From contig NZ_NFIH01000008.1 of assembly GCF_002161675.1 (NCBI RefSeq), positions 50,610 through 114,609 of the forward strand: a DNA stretch of 64,000 nucleotides. The letters run 5' to 3'. The notes under the pieces were generated by a model. It was not told the DNA's origin, ran no database searches, and saw only the letters and a list, made by a program, of their open reading frames with translations. Made by a program: the position numbers and the translations under genes. This DNA is from Pseudoflavonifractor sp. An44. GTDB lineage: Bacteria; Bacillota; Clostridia; Oscillospirales; Oscillospiraceae. This document shows, in pieces, positions 44,286-51,821 of this stretch. Numbering within the stretch: the first letter of the stretch is position 1; each line of letters opens with the position of its first letter.

Positions 44286-45335
44286 TTAGTAGGGACGAGC
44301 GTCCAAGACTTCCTGGGTCACGTGGACCATCTCCTGCTCCTCACCGTTGACGGTGATGGTCTTGACGTTGTCCTCAGCGGCGAACCAAGACTCGGTGACG
44401 TACACTTCCTTCTCAGGAGTCTCGTCGTTCTCCAGCTGCTTGATGATCTCATCCACCATGGGTGCGGCCATGGGGTTGCACTCGAAGTTGGCGTTGATCT
44501 TGCCTTCCATAACCAGCTGGACATAGGGCTTGTTGGCATCGAAGGAAACCAGAATCACATCGCCGTCCACGCCGTAGCTGACGCCAGCGGCATCCATGGC
44601 GGTCATGGCACCGGCAGCCTCGTTATCGTTCTGGCAGATAACCACGTTGAACTGGCCCTTGTAGCTCTGGCAGTAGGACTCCATGACCTCCTGGCCGCCA
44701 GCCTCGGTGAAGTCACCGCTCTGAGAATCCAGAATGGTCCAGCCCTCACGGTCGGCGATCTCCTTGAAGCCATCGGTACGGCCGATGGTGGCGGAAGCAC
44801 CGGTGGAGCCCTCGATCACCAGGGCATTGATCTCCTCAATCCCCTTATCGGCAGCGAATGCCTTCAGCCACTCGCCGCAGGCCAGGCCCTCAACCTTGAA
44901 GTCAGAGCCAACCCAGGCGGTGTACTTGTCGGAGTCGGTGATGGTACGGTCGATGATGATGACGGGAATGCCAGCGTCCTCACACTCGGTGAGCACTGCG
45001 TCCCAGCCGGTATCCACGATGGGGTCAATGATGATGTAGTCCATGCCCTGCTGGATAAAGTTACGCACAGCATCCAGCTGAACAGCGGAGTCGTTGTCGC
45101 AGTCCACAAAGGACAGCTCGTAGCCGTTCTCCTCGGAGAACACGTCCTGAGCGGACTTGGTGGAAGCGGTGCGCCAGTCGGACTCATGTCCCACCTGAGC
45201 GAAGCCCACCTGAATCGGCCCATCGTCAGGGCCGTCGCCAGCGGGAGTGTCGGTGTTGCCGCCGTTTCCGCCGCAAGCGGCCAGGGAGAACGCCATGGCC
45301 AGGGACAAGGACAGTGCAAGTAATTTCTTCTTCAT
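44286..45335 (-). CDS. Sugar-binding lipoprotein of a furanose-type ABC importer (YtfQ-like)
   Basis: The 349-aa precursor has a lipobox SLAACGG with Cys21. The mature part is a periplasmic-binding type 1 fold: IQVGFAQVGHESDWRTAST, GMDYIIIDPIVDTGWDAVL, IPVIIIDRTITDSDKYTAWV, LVIEGSTGASATIGRT.GF and ICQNDNEAAGAMTAMD. The GF.Q.G.ES.WR opening is characteristic of E. coli YtfQ, which binds galactofuranose. Gene order and the AraR-like boxes point instead to L-arabinose (perhaps the furanose form). GGAACGGAGGTCACTACA precedes the ATG. It is the first gene of the operon. Confidence 0.92.
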   Translation of the reverse strand: MKKKLLALSLSLAMAFSLAACGGNGGNTDTPAGDGPDDGPIQVGFAQVGHESDWRTASTKSAQDVFSEENGYELSFVDCDNDSAVQLDAVRNFIQQGMDYIIIDPIVDTGWDAVLTECEDAGIPVIIIDRTITDSDKYTAWVGSDFKVEGLACGEWLKAFAADKGIEEINALVIEGSTGASATIGRTDGFKEIADREGWTILDSQSGDFTEAGGQEVMESYCQSYKGQFNVVICQNDNEAAGAMTAMDAAGVSYGVDGDVILVSFDANKPYVQLVMEGKINANFECNPMAAPMVDEIIKQLENDETPEKEVYVTESWFAAEDNVKTITVNGEEQEMVHVTQEVLDARPY

Positions 45336-45418
45336 TGTAGTGACCTCCGTTCCAATATTTCGCTTGTTCCACCGGGGCAGATGTTTTGTTCCGCTGCCGT
45401 TCGGTGCTCTGTGATTTC

Positions 45419-45446
45419 AGTATACCAACAAAATTTCAAATGTCAA
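45419..45446 (-). promoter_or_regulatory. Promoter of the arabinose transport-catabolism operon
   Basis: TTGACA, 16 nt, TATACT on the minus strand, with a leader of about 75 nt to the lipoprotein start. An AraR-like box begins three bases upstream of the -35. Confidence 0.82.
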
Positions 45447-45448
45447 GT

Positions 45449-45464
45449 AAATGTACGAACAACT
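45449..45464. promoter_or_regulatory. AraR-like operator at the transport operon
   Basis: AAATGTACGAACAACT matches 12 of 16 positions of the B. subtilis AraR operator ATTTGTACGTACAAAT. It is next to the -35 of the leftward promoter. Confidence 0.65.
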
Positions 45465-45806
45465 ATTCATTTCTAGGTTTACAACAATACAAATTTGTGA
45501 AAACATTCTGAAAAATTGGTGATAACCACGAGAAAGACTCCCAATCGGTTCCAGTTTTTCCGAAACGCCTGGAATATTTAATCAATATACGCAAAAAGCG
45601 CTCTTCCAGAAAACGGGCATTGTGCACAAATCCCACCAAAACACCCCGGTGGATTTTTTCAAAATCCATCGAGCCGCGAATTCTTTTGCCGGATTCTGGG
45701 CTTTTATTTTCTGAATTTGACTGGTGGTATTGGAATATTGCCGAGACTTGTTTTGAAAAGGTACATACCATTTCGCAAAATTTAAAACAAATATCCCGAA
45801 CATGTG
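45465..45806. other. AT-rich intergenic region between divergent arabinose promoters
   Basis: About 340 bp of AT-rich sequence. A frame reading leftward from 45771 has no ribosome site or family resemblance. GAAAACATTCTG/GGAAAAACTGG-like repeats are weak. It probably acts only as spacing or as extra regulator-binding DNA. Confidence 0.5.
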
Positions 45807-45835
45807 TTGCACCGTACGTACAAATATGGTATACT
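45807..45835 (+). promoter_or_regulatory. Promoter of araR
   Basis: TTGCAC, 17 nt, TATACT reading rightward; the AraR-like box lies inside the spacer, which would allow strict self-repression. Confidence 0.8.
45810..45825. promoter_or_regulatory. AraR-like operator inside the araR promoter
   Basis: CACCGTACGTACAAAT matches the last 12 bases of the B. subtilis AraR consensus exactly (GTACGTACAAAT). It fills the -35/-10 spacer. Confidence 0.72.
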
Positions 45836-45893
45836 TTCGATCACAAATCCAACGGACCAATCCCAGAGAACTACGAGAGAGGGGGGGGACATT

Positions 45894-46955
45894 GTGCGCC
45901 CCAAATATCAAACGGTCGCAGACACCCTGCGCCGGGAAATCCAGTCTGGACAATACGATGAAACCATGCTTCTGCCCACCGAGCAGGCTCTGTGCGGCCA
46001 GTTCCAGGTCAGCCGCCAGACCGTGCGGCAGGCACTGAGCCTGCTGGCCTCCGAGGGACTCATTGAGCGCCGTCAGGGCAGCGGCTCCCATCTGGCCAAG
46101 CGGGACAAGGGTGGCCGCCGCACGGTGGCCGTTATCACCACTTACATTAGTAATTATATCTTCCCCAGCATTCTGCGGGAGATTGAGACGGTGCTGGCCG
46201 CCAACAACTGCGCCCTCACCCTGTACGCCACCCAGAACCTGGTGGCCAACGAGCGGAAGATCCTCACCTCCCTGTTGGACGAGCACGTGCCCGACGGCAT
46301 TCTGGTGGAGGGCATCAAGACGGGTCTGCCCAACCCCAACCTGGATTTGTACCAGGAGATTACGGCCCGGGGCATTCCCATGGTGTTCCTCCACGGCTAC
46401 TACCGGGAGATGCCCGACTGCCTGTCGGTGCTGGACGACAACTACCGGGGCGGGCGCATGCTGGTGGAGTACCTCTATAATAAGGGACACCGGGCCATTA
46501 TGGGCCTGTTCAAAAACGACGACATCCAGGGCTTGCAGCGGTATTCCGGCTACCTGGAAGGGCTGCGGGACCTGGGGCTGCCCCTGGACCAGCAGCACGT
46601 GTTCTGGTACAACACCGAGACCAAGACCGACCTGCTGCAAGAGGACGAGCCCTGGGAGCAGGTGCTCAAGACCCTGGAGGGGTGCACGGCGGCAGTGTGC
46701 TACAACGACGAGGTGGCCTCCCGCCTGGTGAGCATCCTGGTCCAGCGGGGCAAACGGGTGCCCCAGGACGTGGCTGTGGTGAGCTTCGACAACAGCGCCT
46801 ACAGCCAGCTGGCCCCCGTGCCCATCACCTCCCTGTCCCACGGCACCTACAACGTGGGCCAGATGGCCGCCCAGCTGCTGGTGGATTTGTTCCACGGCAA
46901 GAAGGGGGAGTCCATGGTGGCGCCCTGGGAGCTAGTGGAGCGGCAGAGCAGCTAA
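45894..46955 (+). CDS. araR: AraR-type transcriptional repressor (GntR N-terminus, LacI-like sensor)
   Basis: I choose the GTG at 45894 (AGAGAGGGGG upstream), giving MRPKYQ-like VRPKYQTVADTLRREIQ; the frame runs on to 45804 but through the promoter. Of 353 aa, residues 1-70 are a GntR winged helix (LLPTEQALCGQFQVSRQTVR, IERRQGSGSHLA). The rest is a LacI/GalR-type sugar-binding domain (VAVITTYISNYIFPSILREIE, GILVEGIKTG, NYRGGRMLVEYL, AVCYNDEVASRLV, VAVVSFDNSAYSQLAP). This fusion is the B. subtilis AraR architecture, where L-arabinose releases the repressor. Operator-like boxes at both divergent promoters fit that role. Confidence 0.94.
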   Translation: MRPKYQTVADTLRREIQSGQYDETMLLPTEQALCGQFQVSRQTVRQALSLLASEGLIERRQGSGSHLAKRDKGGRRTVAVITTYISNYIFPSILREIETVLAANNCALTLYATQNLVANERKILTSLLDEHVPDGILVEGIKTGLPNPNLDLYQEITARGIPMVFLHGYYREMPDCLSVLDDNYRGGRMLVEYLYNKGHRAIMGLFKNDDIQGLQRYSGYLEGLRDLGLPLDQQHVFWYNTETKTDLLQEDEPWEQVLKTLEGCTAAVCYNDEVASRLVSILVQRGKRVPQDVAVVSFDNSAYSQLAPVPITSLSHGTYNVGQMAAQLLVDLFHGKKGESMVAPWELVERQSS

Positions 46956-46985
46956 ACGGCTGCCAAAAAGCAGCCGTTTAGCTGC
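46948..46985 (+). terminator. Perfect 16-bp inverted repeat at the araR stop
   Basis: GCAGCTAAACGGCTGC / GCAGCCGTTTAGCTGC with a 6-nt loop contains the stop codon. No T run follows, so termination is likely only if helped by the next hairpin at 47055. Confidence 0.65.
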
Positions 46986-47151
46986 TAGTGAATAAGTAAT
47001 AGTGAATAGTGAAGAAGTATGGTGTGCTGCTTTGAGCAGCACCGATTTCAAAGCAAAAAACCGGCGCAGATGCGCCGGTTTTTCTTTTGAGTCGTGCCGC
47101 CCAAGCGGCACTCCTTCATTCTTCATTTTTCACTATTCATTCTTCATTGCC
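46986..47151. repeat. GAATAGTGAA palindromic repeat, copy i
   Basis: The outer ends are inverted (GTGAATAGTGAAGAAG at the left, CATTCTTCATTTTTCACTATTC at the right). Inside are TATGGTGTGCTGC..GCAGCACCGATTT and a second stem GTGCCGC..GCGGCAC. Related copies are at 52887-53006 and 57064-57186. It includes the 47055-47084 terminator. Confidence 0.75.
47055..47084. terminator. Bidirectional terminator between araR and the DegV gene
   Basis: AAAAAACCGGCGCA / TGCGCCGGTTTTT: perfect stem with T runs on both strands, between convergent genes. Confidence 0.9.
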
Positions 47152-47152
47152 C

Positions 47153-48025
47153 TTACCGGTGCTTGCCCATGAAGAACAGCGCCACGCAGCCGGGGCCGGT
47201 GTGGGCGCCGATGACGGGCCCGATATCGTTGAGGATGATCTCCTTGGTGCCATACTTCTGCTTGATCTGGTCGGCCACAAACTGGGCGTCCGCCTCACAG
47301 TCGCTGTGGCTGATGAACATGGTCTGATTGGCCACGTCCTCCCCCAGCTGGCCCACCTTGTCCACCAGGGCCTGCAGGGACGCCTTGCGCCCCCGGGCCT
47401 TGGCCACGCTGATGAGGTGGCCCTCGTTGTCCACGTGGAGCACCGGCTTGATTTGCAGCATGGTGCCCACCACGGCGGTGGCGGCAGATACCCGCCCGCC
47501 CCGCTTGAGGAAGAACAGGTCGTCCACGGTAAACCAGTGGCACTGGCGCAGCTTGTTGTCCTCCACCCACTGGGCCACCTCGTCCAGGCTCTTCCCTGCC
47601 TGGCGCAGCTGGGCCGCCTGGTACACCAGCATACCCTGGCCCAGGGAGGCGCACAGGGTATCGATGACCCGGATGGTGCGGTCCGGGTACTGCTCGGCCA
47701 GGTCCTGGGCGGAGATGGTGTAGGAGTTAAAGGAGGTAGACAGGCCGGAGGAGAAGCTCAAAATCAGGATGTCCTTGCCCTCCTCCAGGAAGGGGGTGAG
47801 GAAATCCGTCACCTGTCCCACGTTGATGGCGTTGGTGGTGGCCATCTCCCCCGCACGCAGGCGGTCATAGAAGGCCTTGGGGCTCATCTCCCGGTTGTCG
47901 GGGTAGTTGTAGTAGGTCTTCTCCCCAAAGAGGAAGGCCAGAGGCACGGTATGTAATTCCAGCTCCTCCACCAGGTGGGCGGGCAGGTCGCAGGACGAAT
48001 CGGTGACAATGACGTAGTTTGACAT
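47153..48025 (-). CDS. DegV family fatty-acid-binding protein
   Basis: The 290-aa protein has the DegV hallmarks: VIVTDSSCDLP at the start, TTNAINVGQVTDFLTPFLEEG, ILILSFSSGLSTSFNS (fatty-acid carboxylate site), FFLKRGGRVSAATAVVGTMLQIKPVL, and IGPVIGAHTGPGCVALFF at the end. DegV/FakB proteins hold a fatty acid for phosphorylation by the FakA kinase, which is not in this window. AAGGAGGAATGATCCC precedes the ATG. It appears to be monocistronic. Confidence 0.95.
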   Translation of the reverse strand: MSNYVIVTDSSCDLPAHLVEELELHTVPLAFLFGEKTYYNYPDNREMSPKAFYDRLRAGEMATTNAINVGQVTDFLTPFLEEGKDILILSFSSGLSTSFNSYTISAQDLAEQYPDRTIRVIDTLCASLGQGMLVYQAAQLRQAGKSLDEVAQWVEDNKLRQCHWFTVDDLFFLKRGGRVSAATAVVGTMLQIKPVLHVDNEGHLISVAKARGRKASLQALVDKVGQLGEDVANQTMFISHSDCEADAQFVADQIKQKYGTKEIILNDIGPVIGAHTGPGCVALFFMGKHR

Positions 48026-48048
48026 GGGATCATTCCTCCTTCATGTGT

Positions 48049-48072
48049 GCGTGTCGAACCTGTTCGACACGC
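48049..48072. other. Hairpin in the leader of the DegV gene
   Basis: GCGTGTCGAA / TTCGACACGC is a perfect inverted repeat with a 4-nt centre, about 25-47 bp upstream of the DegV start. It could be an operator or an mRNA hairpin. Confidence 0.5.
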
Positions 48073-48321
48073 TTCTCAAAAATGCCAGCATTTTTTCGAG
48101 GAGTTGCAGCCCGCTGCATGCAGCCTTGGGCCAAAGGGCGACCCAAGGCCACACTGGCGGACTGAGAAGTGTTTTTTTCGATGCGCATGTCCCCGAAAAA
48201 AACGTTATTTCCATTTATTTTCCCATCTGCGGATGGGAAAACTCTGCCGAGGGCTTTTTGACGATGCAAGATAGTCTGTCCCTCTTACATTGACATGAGG
48301 TTTTCTTGACCGTCTGGTGTG

Positions 48322-48861
48322 TTACTTCTTTTTCCCGCCCTTCAACAGGTCGGAACACCCCGACTTCTGGGCCATGATCTCCAGCAATCGCCGACACACC
48401 AGCCCGTGGGCGTAACTCTGCAAGGCGTAGGTGAGCACCATACCGGGCAGCTTCTCCTCCTCCGCCTCTTCGTTGAGCTGTCCGGCGGCCTGGTCCAGAG
48501 CCTGGTCCAGCACCCGGCAAAAATAGTCATACTGCTCCTGGCTGGTGCCCACATTCTTTCCAATGGCCACCAGGGTGCGCATCTCCCGCACGCTGAGCAC
48601 CTGCTTGAGGTCGCTGATGGCGGTGAGATAGGCCAGGTGCTCCTTGCCGTACTTTTTGCCGTTGGCCCGGGCCAGCAGACCGTCCTTGATGTAGTTGTTG
48701 ATCATGGCGGAGGTCAGACCGTCCCCCTCCTCAAAACACACCATCTGACGGGTGAGGTAGGACACCACCTGGTCCATATAGAGGGGAATGTCCGGCAGGC
48801 GGTCCCAGCTGTCCGGCCGTTGGGATGTGATATTTTCTTTTAATTCTACCAGTTCTTCCAT
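48322..48861 (-). CDS. DUF1836 domain protein
   Basis: The 179-aa protein matches DUF1836 (PF08876): LPDIPLYMDQVVSYLTRQM, then a MerR-like helix-turn-helix segment LTSAMINNYIKDGLLARANGKKYGKEHLAYLTAISDLKQVLSV, which is the conserved core, and a helical C-terminus. The family is found in Bacillota and is thought to bind DNA, but no target is established. The ATG at 48861 has a GGAGC-type site. Confidence 0.88.
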   Translation of the reverse strand: MEELVELKENITSQRPDSWDRLPDIPLYMDQVVSYLTRQMVCFEEGDGLTSAMINNYIKDGLLARANGKKYGKEHLAYLTAISDLKQVLSVREMRTLVAIGKNVGTSQEQYDYFCRVLDQALDQAAGQLNEEAEEEKLPGMVLTYALQSYAHGLVCRRLLEIMAQKSGCSDLLKGGKKK

Positions 48862-48946
48862 GGCAGTATCAGCTCCAATCTTATGCCGAAAATTATATCA
48901 TATGATTTTGGAGACGTAAAGCCCGGAAGAAAAAATGCTCCCCCTC

Positions 48947-49396
48947 TCAGGGCAGCAGACCCAGCAGCAGCGCCGTCCCCACCTGGGCCAAAAAGGGCAG
49001 CGGGGCGGGGCCGGAATAGGGGAGCACCAGCTCCTGACGTTCCACAATGCCGCCCCCCAGGTGTGGAAATTCCCGCTGCACCGCCACGGCGGCGGAGTGG
49101 GCGGTGAGGCTGGACAGGGTGAGGGTGTTGCGGCTGGCACAGCCGTAGCTGACCCAGATGGGAGGCGGGGCGGAGCACTGGGGCGGGGCCACGTCCCCGG
49201 GCACCAGGGCGGCCCGGCATCGGGGCAGACACACCGCCCGGGGCCCGTGGGGGGCCACCACCAGCAGGTCCAAGGGGGTATTCCAGGTGGGATGGGGGGC
49301 GCAGCAGGCCCGAATGAGGCAGCCCGCCCCCTCTGCCAGCTCCACCAGCAGGGGGCTCACCGGCTCCTCCGGCTCCCACACGCCCACTTGCCACAT
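48947..49396 (-). CDS. Hypothetical protein
   Basis: The ATG at 49396 has GGGAGGTGGCGGAC upstream, a good site; a GTG at 49405 falls inside it. The 149-aa product MWQVGVWEPEEPVSPLLVEL has PLDLLVVAPHG, a run of Cys-containing segments (GCLIRACCAPHPTWNTP, CLPRCRAALVPGD), WVSYGCASRNTLTLSSL and a hydrophobic end (FLAQVGTALLLGLL). I do not recognise it. Codon use is similar to its neighbours, which supports a real gene. The segment WVSYGCASRNTLTLSS looks like a nucleotide- or ligand-binding turn, but that is only a guess. Confidence 0.65.
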   Translation of the reverse strand: MWQVGVWEPEEPVSPLLVELAEGAGCLIRACCAPHPTWNTPLDLLVVAPHGPRAVCLPRCRAALVPGDVAPPQCSAPPPIWVSYGCASRNTLTLSSLTAHSAAVAVQREFPHLGGGIVERQELVLPYSGPAPLPFLAQVGTALLLGLLP

Positions 49397-49455
49397 GTCC
49401 GCCACCTCCCGGATGATCTGCCCTTAGAATGGCTGTTTGGGGGAAAATTATACCC

Positions 49456-50304
49456 TTATCCGTGTTTTCTCTGGTGAATGACGTAGTTGATGAGGCTGCC
49501 CACAATGAGGATGTTGCCGCACAGGTACAGCCACACCAACAGGATGATCACCGAAGTCAAAGACCCGTACACCAGGGAGTACCGGGTGGAGTGTTCCATA
49601 AAGGCGGAGAAAATCATGGAGGCCACGGTCAGCGCCACCGCCGCCACCAACGCACCGGGAATCACCGGGGGCCGGGGGTGGCCCAATGGGGCAGAAAACC
49701 GGTACAGCAGCAGGATAAACAAAAACACCAGTGCAATGAGCATCAGATACTTGGACCACTGCCAGGTGTCCACCTTGGCCACCAGGTCCTCCAGTTTCAG
49801 CAGCTGTCCCACCATGCGGAAAAACCAGTTTCCGGTGACCACCACGGTGATGGACAGGTAGATGGTAATGAGCAGCAGCACGGAAAAGATGAGACTGGCA
49901 ATGAGCTGGAAAATACCCTGGAAGGTGGCTCTGCCGTAAATTTCGTGCATGATGTTCATCAATCCCCGCACGGCAGCGGAGGCAAACAGGGCGGACATAA
50001 ACACGCCCGCCACCAGCATGGCGTCGGACTGGTGGGTGTCCAGATAGTGCAAATAGTCCTGGAAAATGGCCAAAACCTCCTGGGGCAGCACGTAGCTGGC
50101 CTCCTCCAGCAGCGCGGACATCTCCAGGTTGAGCTTGGAGACGAAGGCAGAGACGCAGATGAGAATGGGGAAAAAGGTCAGGAGCAGAAAATAGGCCAGT
50201 TCGGCGGCGGAGCGGCTGACCCGGTGGACAAAATACAGCTCCACCACGTCTGCTACCAATCCCACGGGCGGAACCTGCCGAGCATTCTCCCACAGGCGTT
50301 TCAC
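49456..50304 (-). CDS. YihY/BrkB family membrane protein
   Basis: The start is a GTG at 50304 (GGAGGTGACTTGCC upstream). The 282-aa protein has six membrane spans and the BrkB marks: AELAYFLLLTFFPILICVSAF near the N-terminus, GLMNIMHEIYGR, and a C-terminal FSAFMEHSTRYSLVYGSLTSVIILLVWLYLCGNILIVGS. The family was once called RNase BN in error; its function is not settled, and transport or envelope roles have been proposed. Confidence 0.92.
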   Translation of the reverse strand: MKRLWENARQVPPVGLVADVVELYFVHRVSRSAAELAYFLLLTFFPILICVSAFVSKLNLEMSALLEEASYVLPQEVLAIFQDYLHYLDTHQSDAMLVAGVFMSALFASAAVRGLMNIMHEIYGRATFQGIFQLIASLIFSVLLLITIYLSITVVVTGNWFFRMVGQLLKLEDLVAKVDTWQWSKYLMLIALVFLFILLLYRFSAPLGHPRPPVIPGALVAAVALTVASMIFSAFMEHSTRYSLVYGSLTSVIILLVWLYLCGNILIVGSLINYVIHQRKHG

Positions 50305-50427
50305 GGCAAGTCACCTCCTTTTGTACCGAAAAAACTACTTCTCAGTATAACACAAGATGAAAAGGCAGGACAACGGGAATTTTGTCCCCCAATCTCTGCC
50401 AAACCAAACGCCTCCCGATCTGCTTCA

Positions 50428-51282
50428 TTACTCAATGAGCATATTCAATTCCTCCACGCTCAGAGACGGATTCAAAGCCAAACTCACCGCATACCCCAGC
50501 ACCCGGGACAAATCCGCCACCCGGCTGTCCGCCTCCCGAGGGGTGACAAACAGTTCTCGCCCCGGCGCCTCCTCTGGGGCACGCTCTCCCAGCAGGTCCT
50601 GGATGAGGGTGGCCCCGTCCACCACCGTGGGCACCCCCAGACTCAGCACCGGCACCCCCAAGGTGTCCCGGCTGAGGGCGTAGCGGTGATTTCCCACCCC
50701 GGAGCCGGGGACGATGCCCACATCGGACAGCTGCACCGTGCGGCACAGCCGCTCCACCGACCGGGAGGCCAGGGCGTCCACGGCGATGACACAGCTGGGG
50801 TGGAGCTTGTCCACCACCGCCTGGACCAGCACGCCGCTCTCCACCCCCGTGGTGCCCAGCACCCCGGCGGCCAGGGCCGCCACCGCTCGCAGGTGGGAAA
50901 ACTGGGGCAGGGCCTCCACCAGGTGCCGGGTCACCAGGGTGAAATCCACCGCCCTTGGCCCCACCAGGTCCGGGGTCATGGCCCGATTGCCCAGCCCCAC
51001 CACCAGGGCCAGCCCCTTCGTTGGAAGCATGGGGGCCAAAAGCCCGGCCACGGCCTCCACCGCCCGGGAAAACCCCGCCTCTTCCCGGCGCAAAAGCCCG
51101 TCCAGCTCCACCGTCACATAGGTGCCTATCGGCTTGCCCAGCACCTGGGCGGCCTCATGGGTGCGCACCTGCACCACGTGGGCCTCGTACCCATGGCAGG
51201 TCTCGTCCCGGCACTCCACCCCCTCCACATCCCGGTGGAGCTGGTGGGCCTCCTGGGCCAAATCCGTGCGAATGCCTGTCAT
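50428..51282 (-). CDS. gpr: GPR germination protease (spore protease)
   Basis: The 284-aa protein is the A25 endopeptidase that degrades small acid-soluble spore proteins at germination. It starts MTGIRTDLAQEAHQL, the known autocleavage region. It contains KGLALVVGLGNRAMTPDLVGPRAVDFTLVTRHL, with the conserved Asp residues near TPD, then GTTGVESGVLVQAVV, PSCVIAVDALASRSVERL and IVPGSGVGNHRYALS. It is strong evidence that the organism makes endospores. Expression in the forespore (sigma-G) is expected, but I did not find a clear sigma-G promoter. Confidence 0.95.
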   Translation of the reverse strand: MTGIRTDLAQEAHQLHRDVEGVECRDETCHGYEAHVVQVRTHEAAQVLGKPIGTYVTVELDGLLRREEAGFSRAVEAVAGLLAPMLPTKGLALVVGLGNRAMTPDLVGPRAVDFTLVTRHLVEALPQFSHLRAVAALAAGVLGTTGVESGVLVQAVVDKLHPSCVIAVDALASRSVERLCRTVQLSDVGIVPGSGVGNHRYALSRDTLGVPVLSLGVPTVVDGATLIQDLLGERAPEEAPGRELFVTPREADSRVADLSRVLGYAVSLALNPSLSVEELNMLIE

Positions 51283-51378
51283 ACCCTCTCTCCTTCCACT
51301 ACATGTTGTGCAAAATGGGAAAATGTCTCCCTATTTTTTGCCCTGGAAAAAAATTTTATACAAATAGTAAATTAAGTG

Positions 51379-51407
51379 TTGCTTTTTTCGGAGTTTCATG
51401 CTAGAAT
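51379..51407 (+). promoter_or_regulatory. Promoter of rpsT
   Basis: TTGCTT, 17 nt, TAGAAT, about 60 bp before the S20 start. Confidence 0.72.
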
Positions 51408-51467
51408 ACATATCTGCGACGGGAAACTGCGCAAAAACATAAAATCACATCGGAGGAGGTGTTTGGT

Positions 51468-51731
51468 TTGCCCAATATCAAGTCTGCCAAAAAGCGTGTT
51501 CTGGTGAATGCTACCAAGGCGGCTCAGAACAAGGCTCAGAAGTCCGCGCTGAAGACCGACCTGAAGAAGTTTGAGGCCGCGGTGGCCGAAGGCAACCGCA
51601 GCGAGGCCGATGCCGCTTATAAGGTGGCCGTTAAGGCCGTGGATCAGGCTGCTGCCAAGGGTCTGCTGCACAAGAACAATGCCGCTCACAAAAAGAGCGC
51701 CATGACTGTGAAGCTCAACAAGCTGGCCTGA
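51468..51731 (+). CDS. rpsT: 30S ribosomal protein S20
   Basis: The start is TTG at 51468, giving MPNIKSAKKRVLVNATKAAQ, the standard S20 N-terminus, with GGAGGAGGTG upstream; a GTG at 51459 overlaps that site. The 87-aa, Lys/Ala-rich helical protein binds 16S rRNA (helices 9 and 44). TTG starts are typical of rpsT and support autogenous translational control. It is next to gpr, a conserved neighbourhood in many Bacillota. A terminator follows. Confidence 0.96.
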   Translation: MPNIKSAKKRVLVNATKAAQNKAQKSALKTDLKKFEAAVAEGNRSEADAAYKVAVKAVDQAAAKGLLHKNNAAHKKSAMTVKLNKLA

Positions 51732-51763
51732 GCAAGTGGCGTCTGATCGCTGAAACCAAAGCA

Positions 51764-51796
51764 CAAAAAGCCGTCTGGGAAACCAGGCGGCTTTTC
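51764..51796 (+). terminator. Terminator of rpsT
   Basis: AAAAGCCGTCTGG / CCAGGCGGCTTTT stem with a GAAA loop and a T-rich end. Confidence 0.9.
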
Positions 51797-51821
51797 TTCT
51801 ATCTGAAAGGGGACATGAACC

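Noticed and set aside
45463..45771. Leftward 102-codon frame between the arabinose promoters
   Set aside because: It has no ribosome site and no similarity to known families, and it overlaps the regulatory region. Codon use is unlike the neighbours.
49403..49505. Leftward start at 49505 for the 48.9-kb hypothetical protein region (different frame)
   Set aside because: The frame is Gly/Arg/Ala-rich and overlaps the end of the BrkB gene; the frame starting at 49396 has the good ribosome site.
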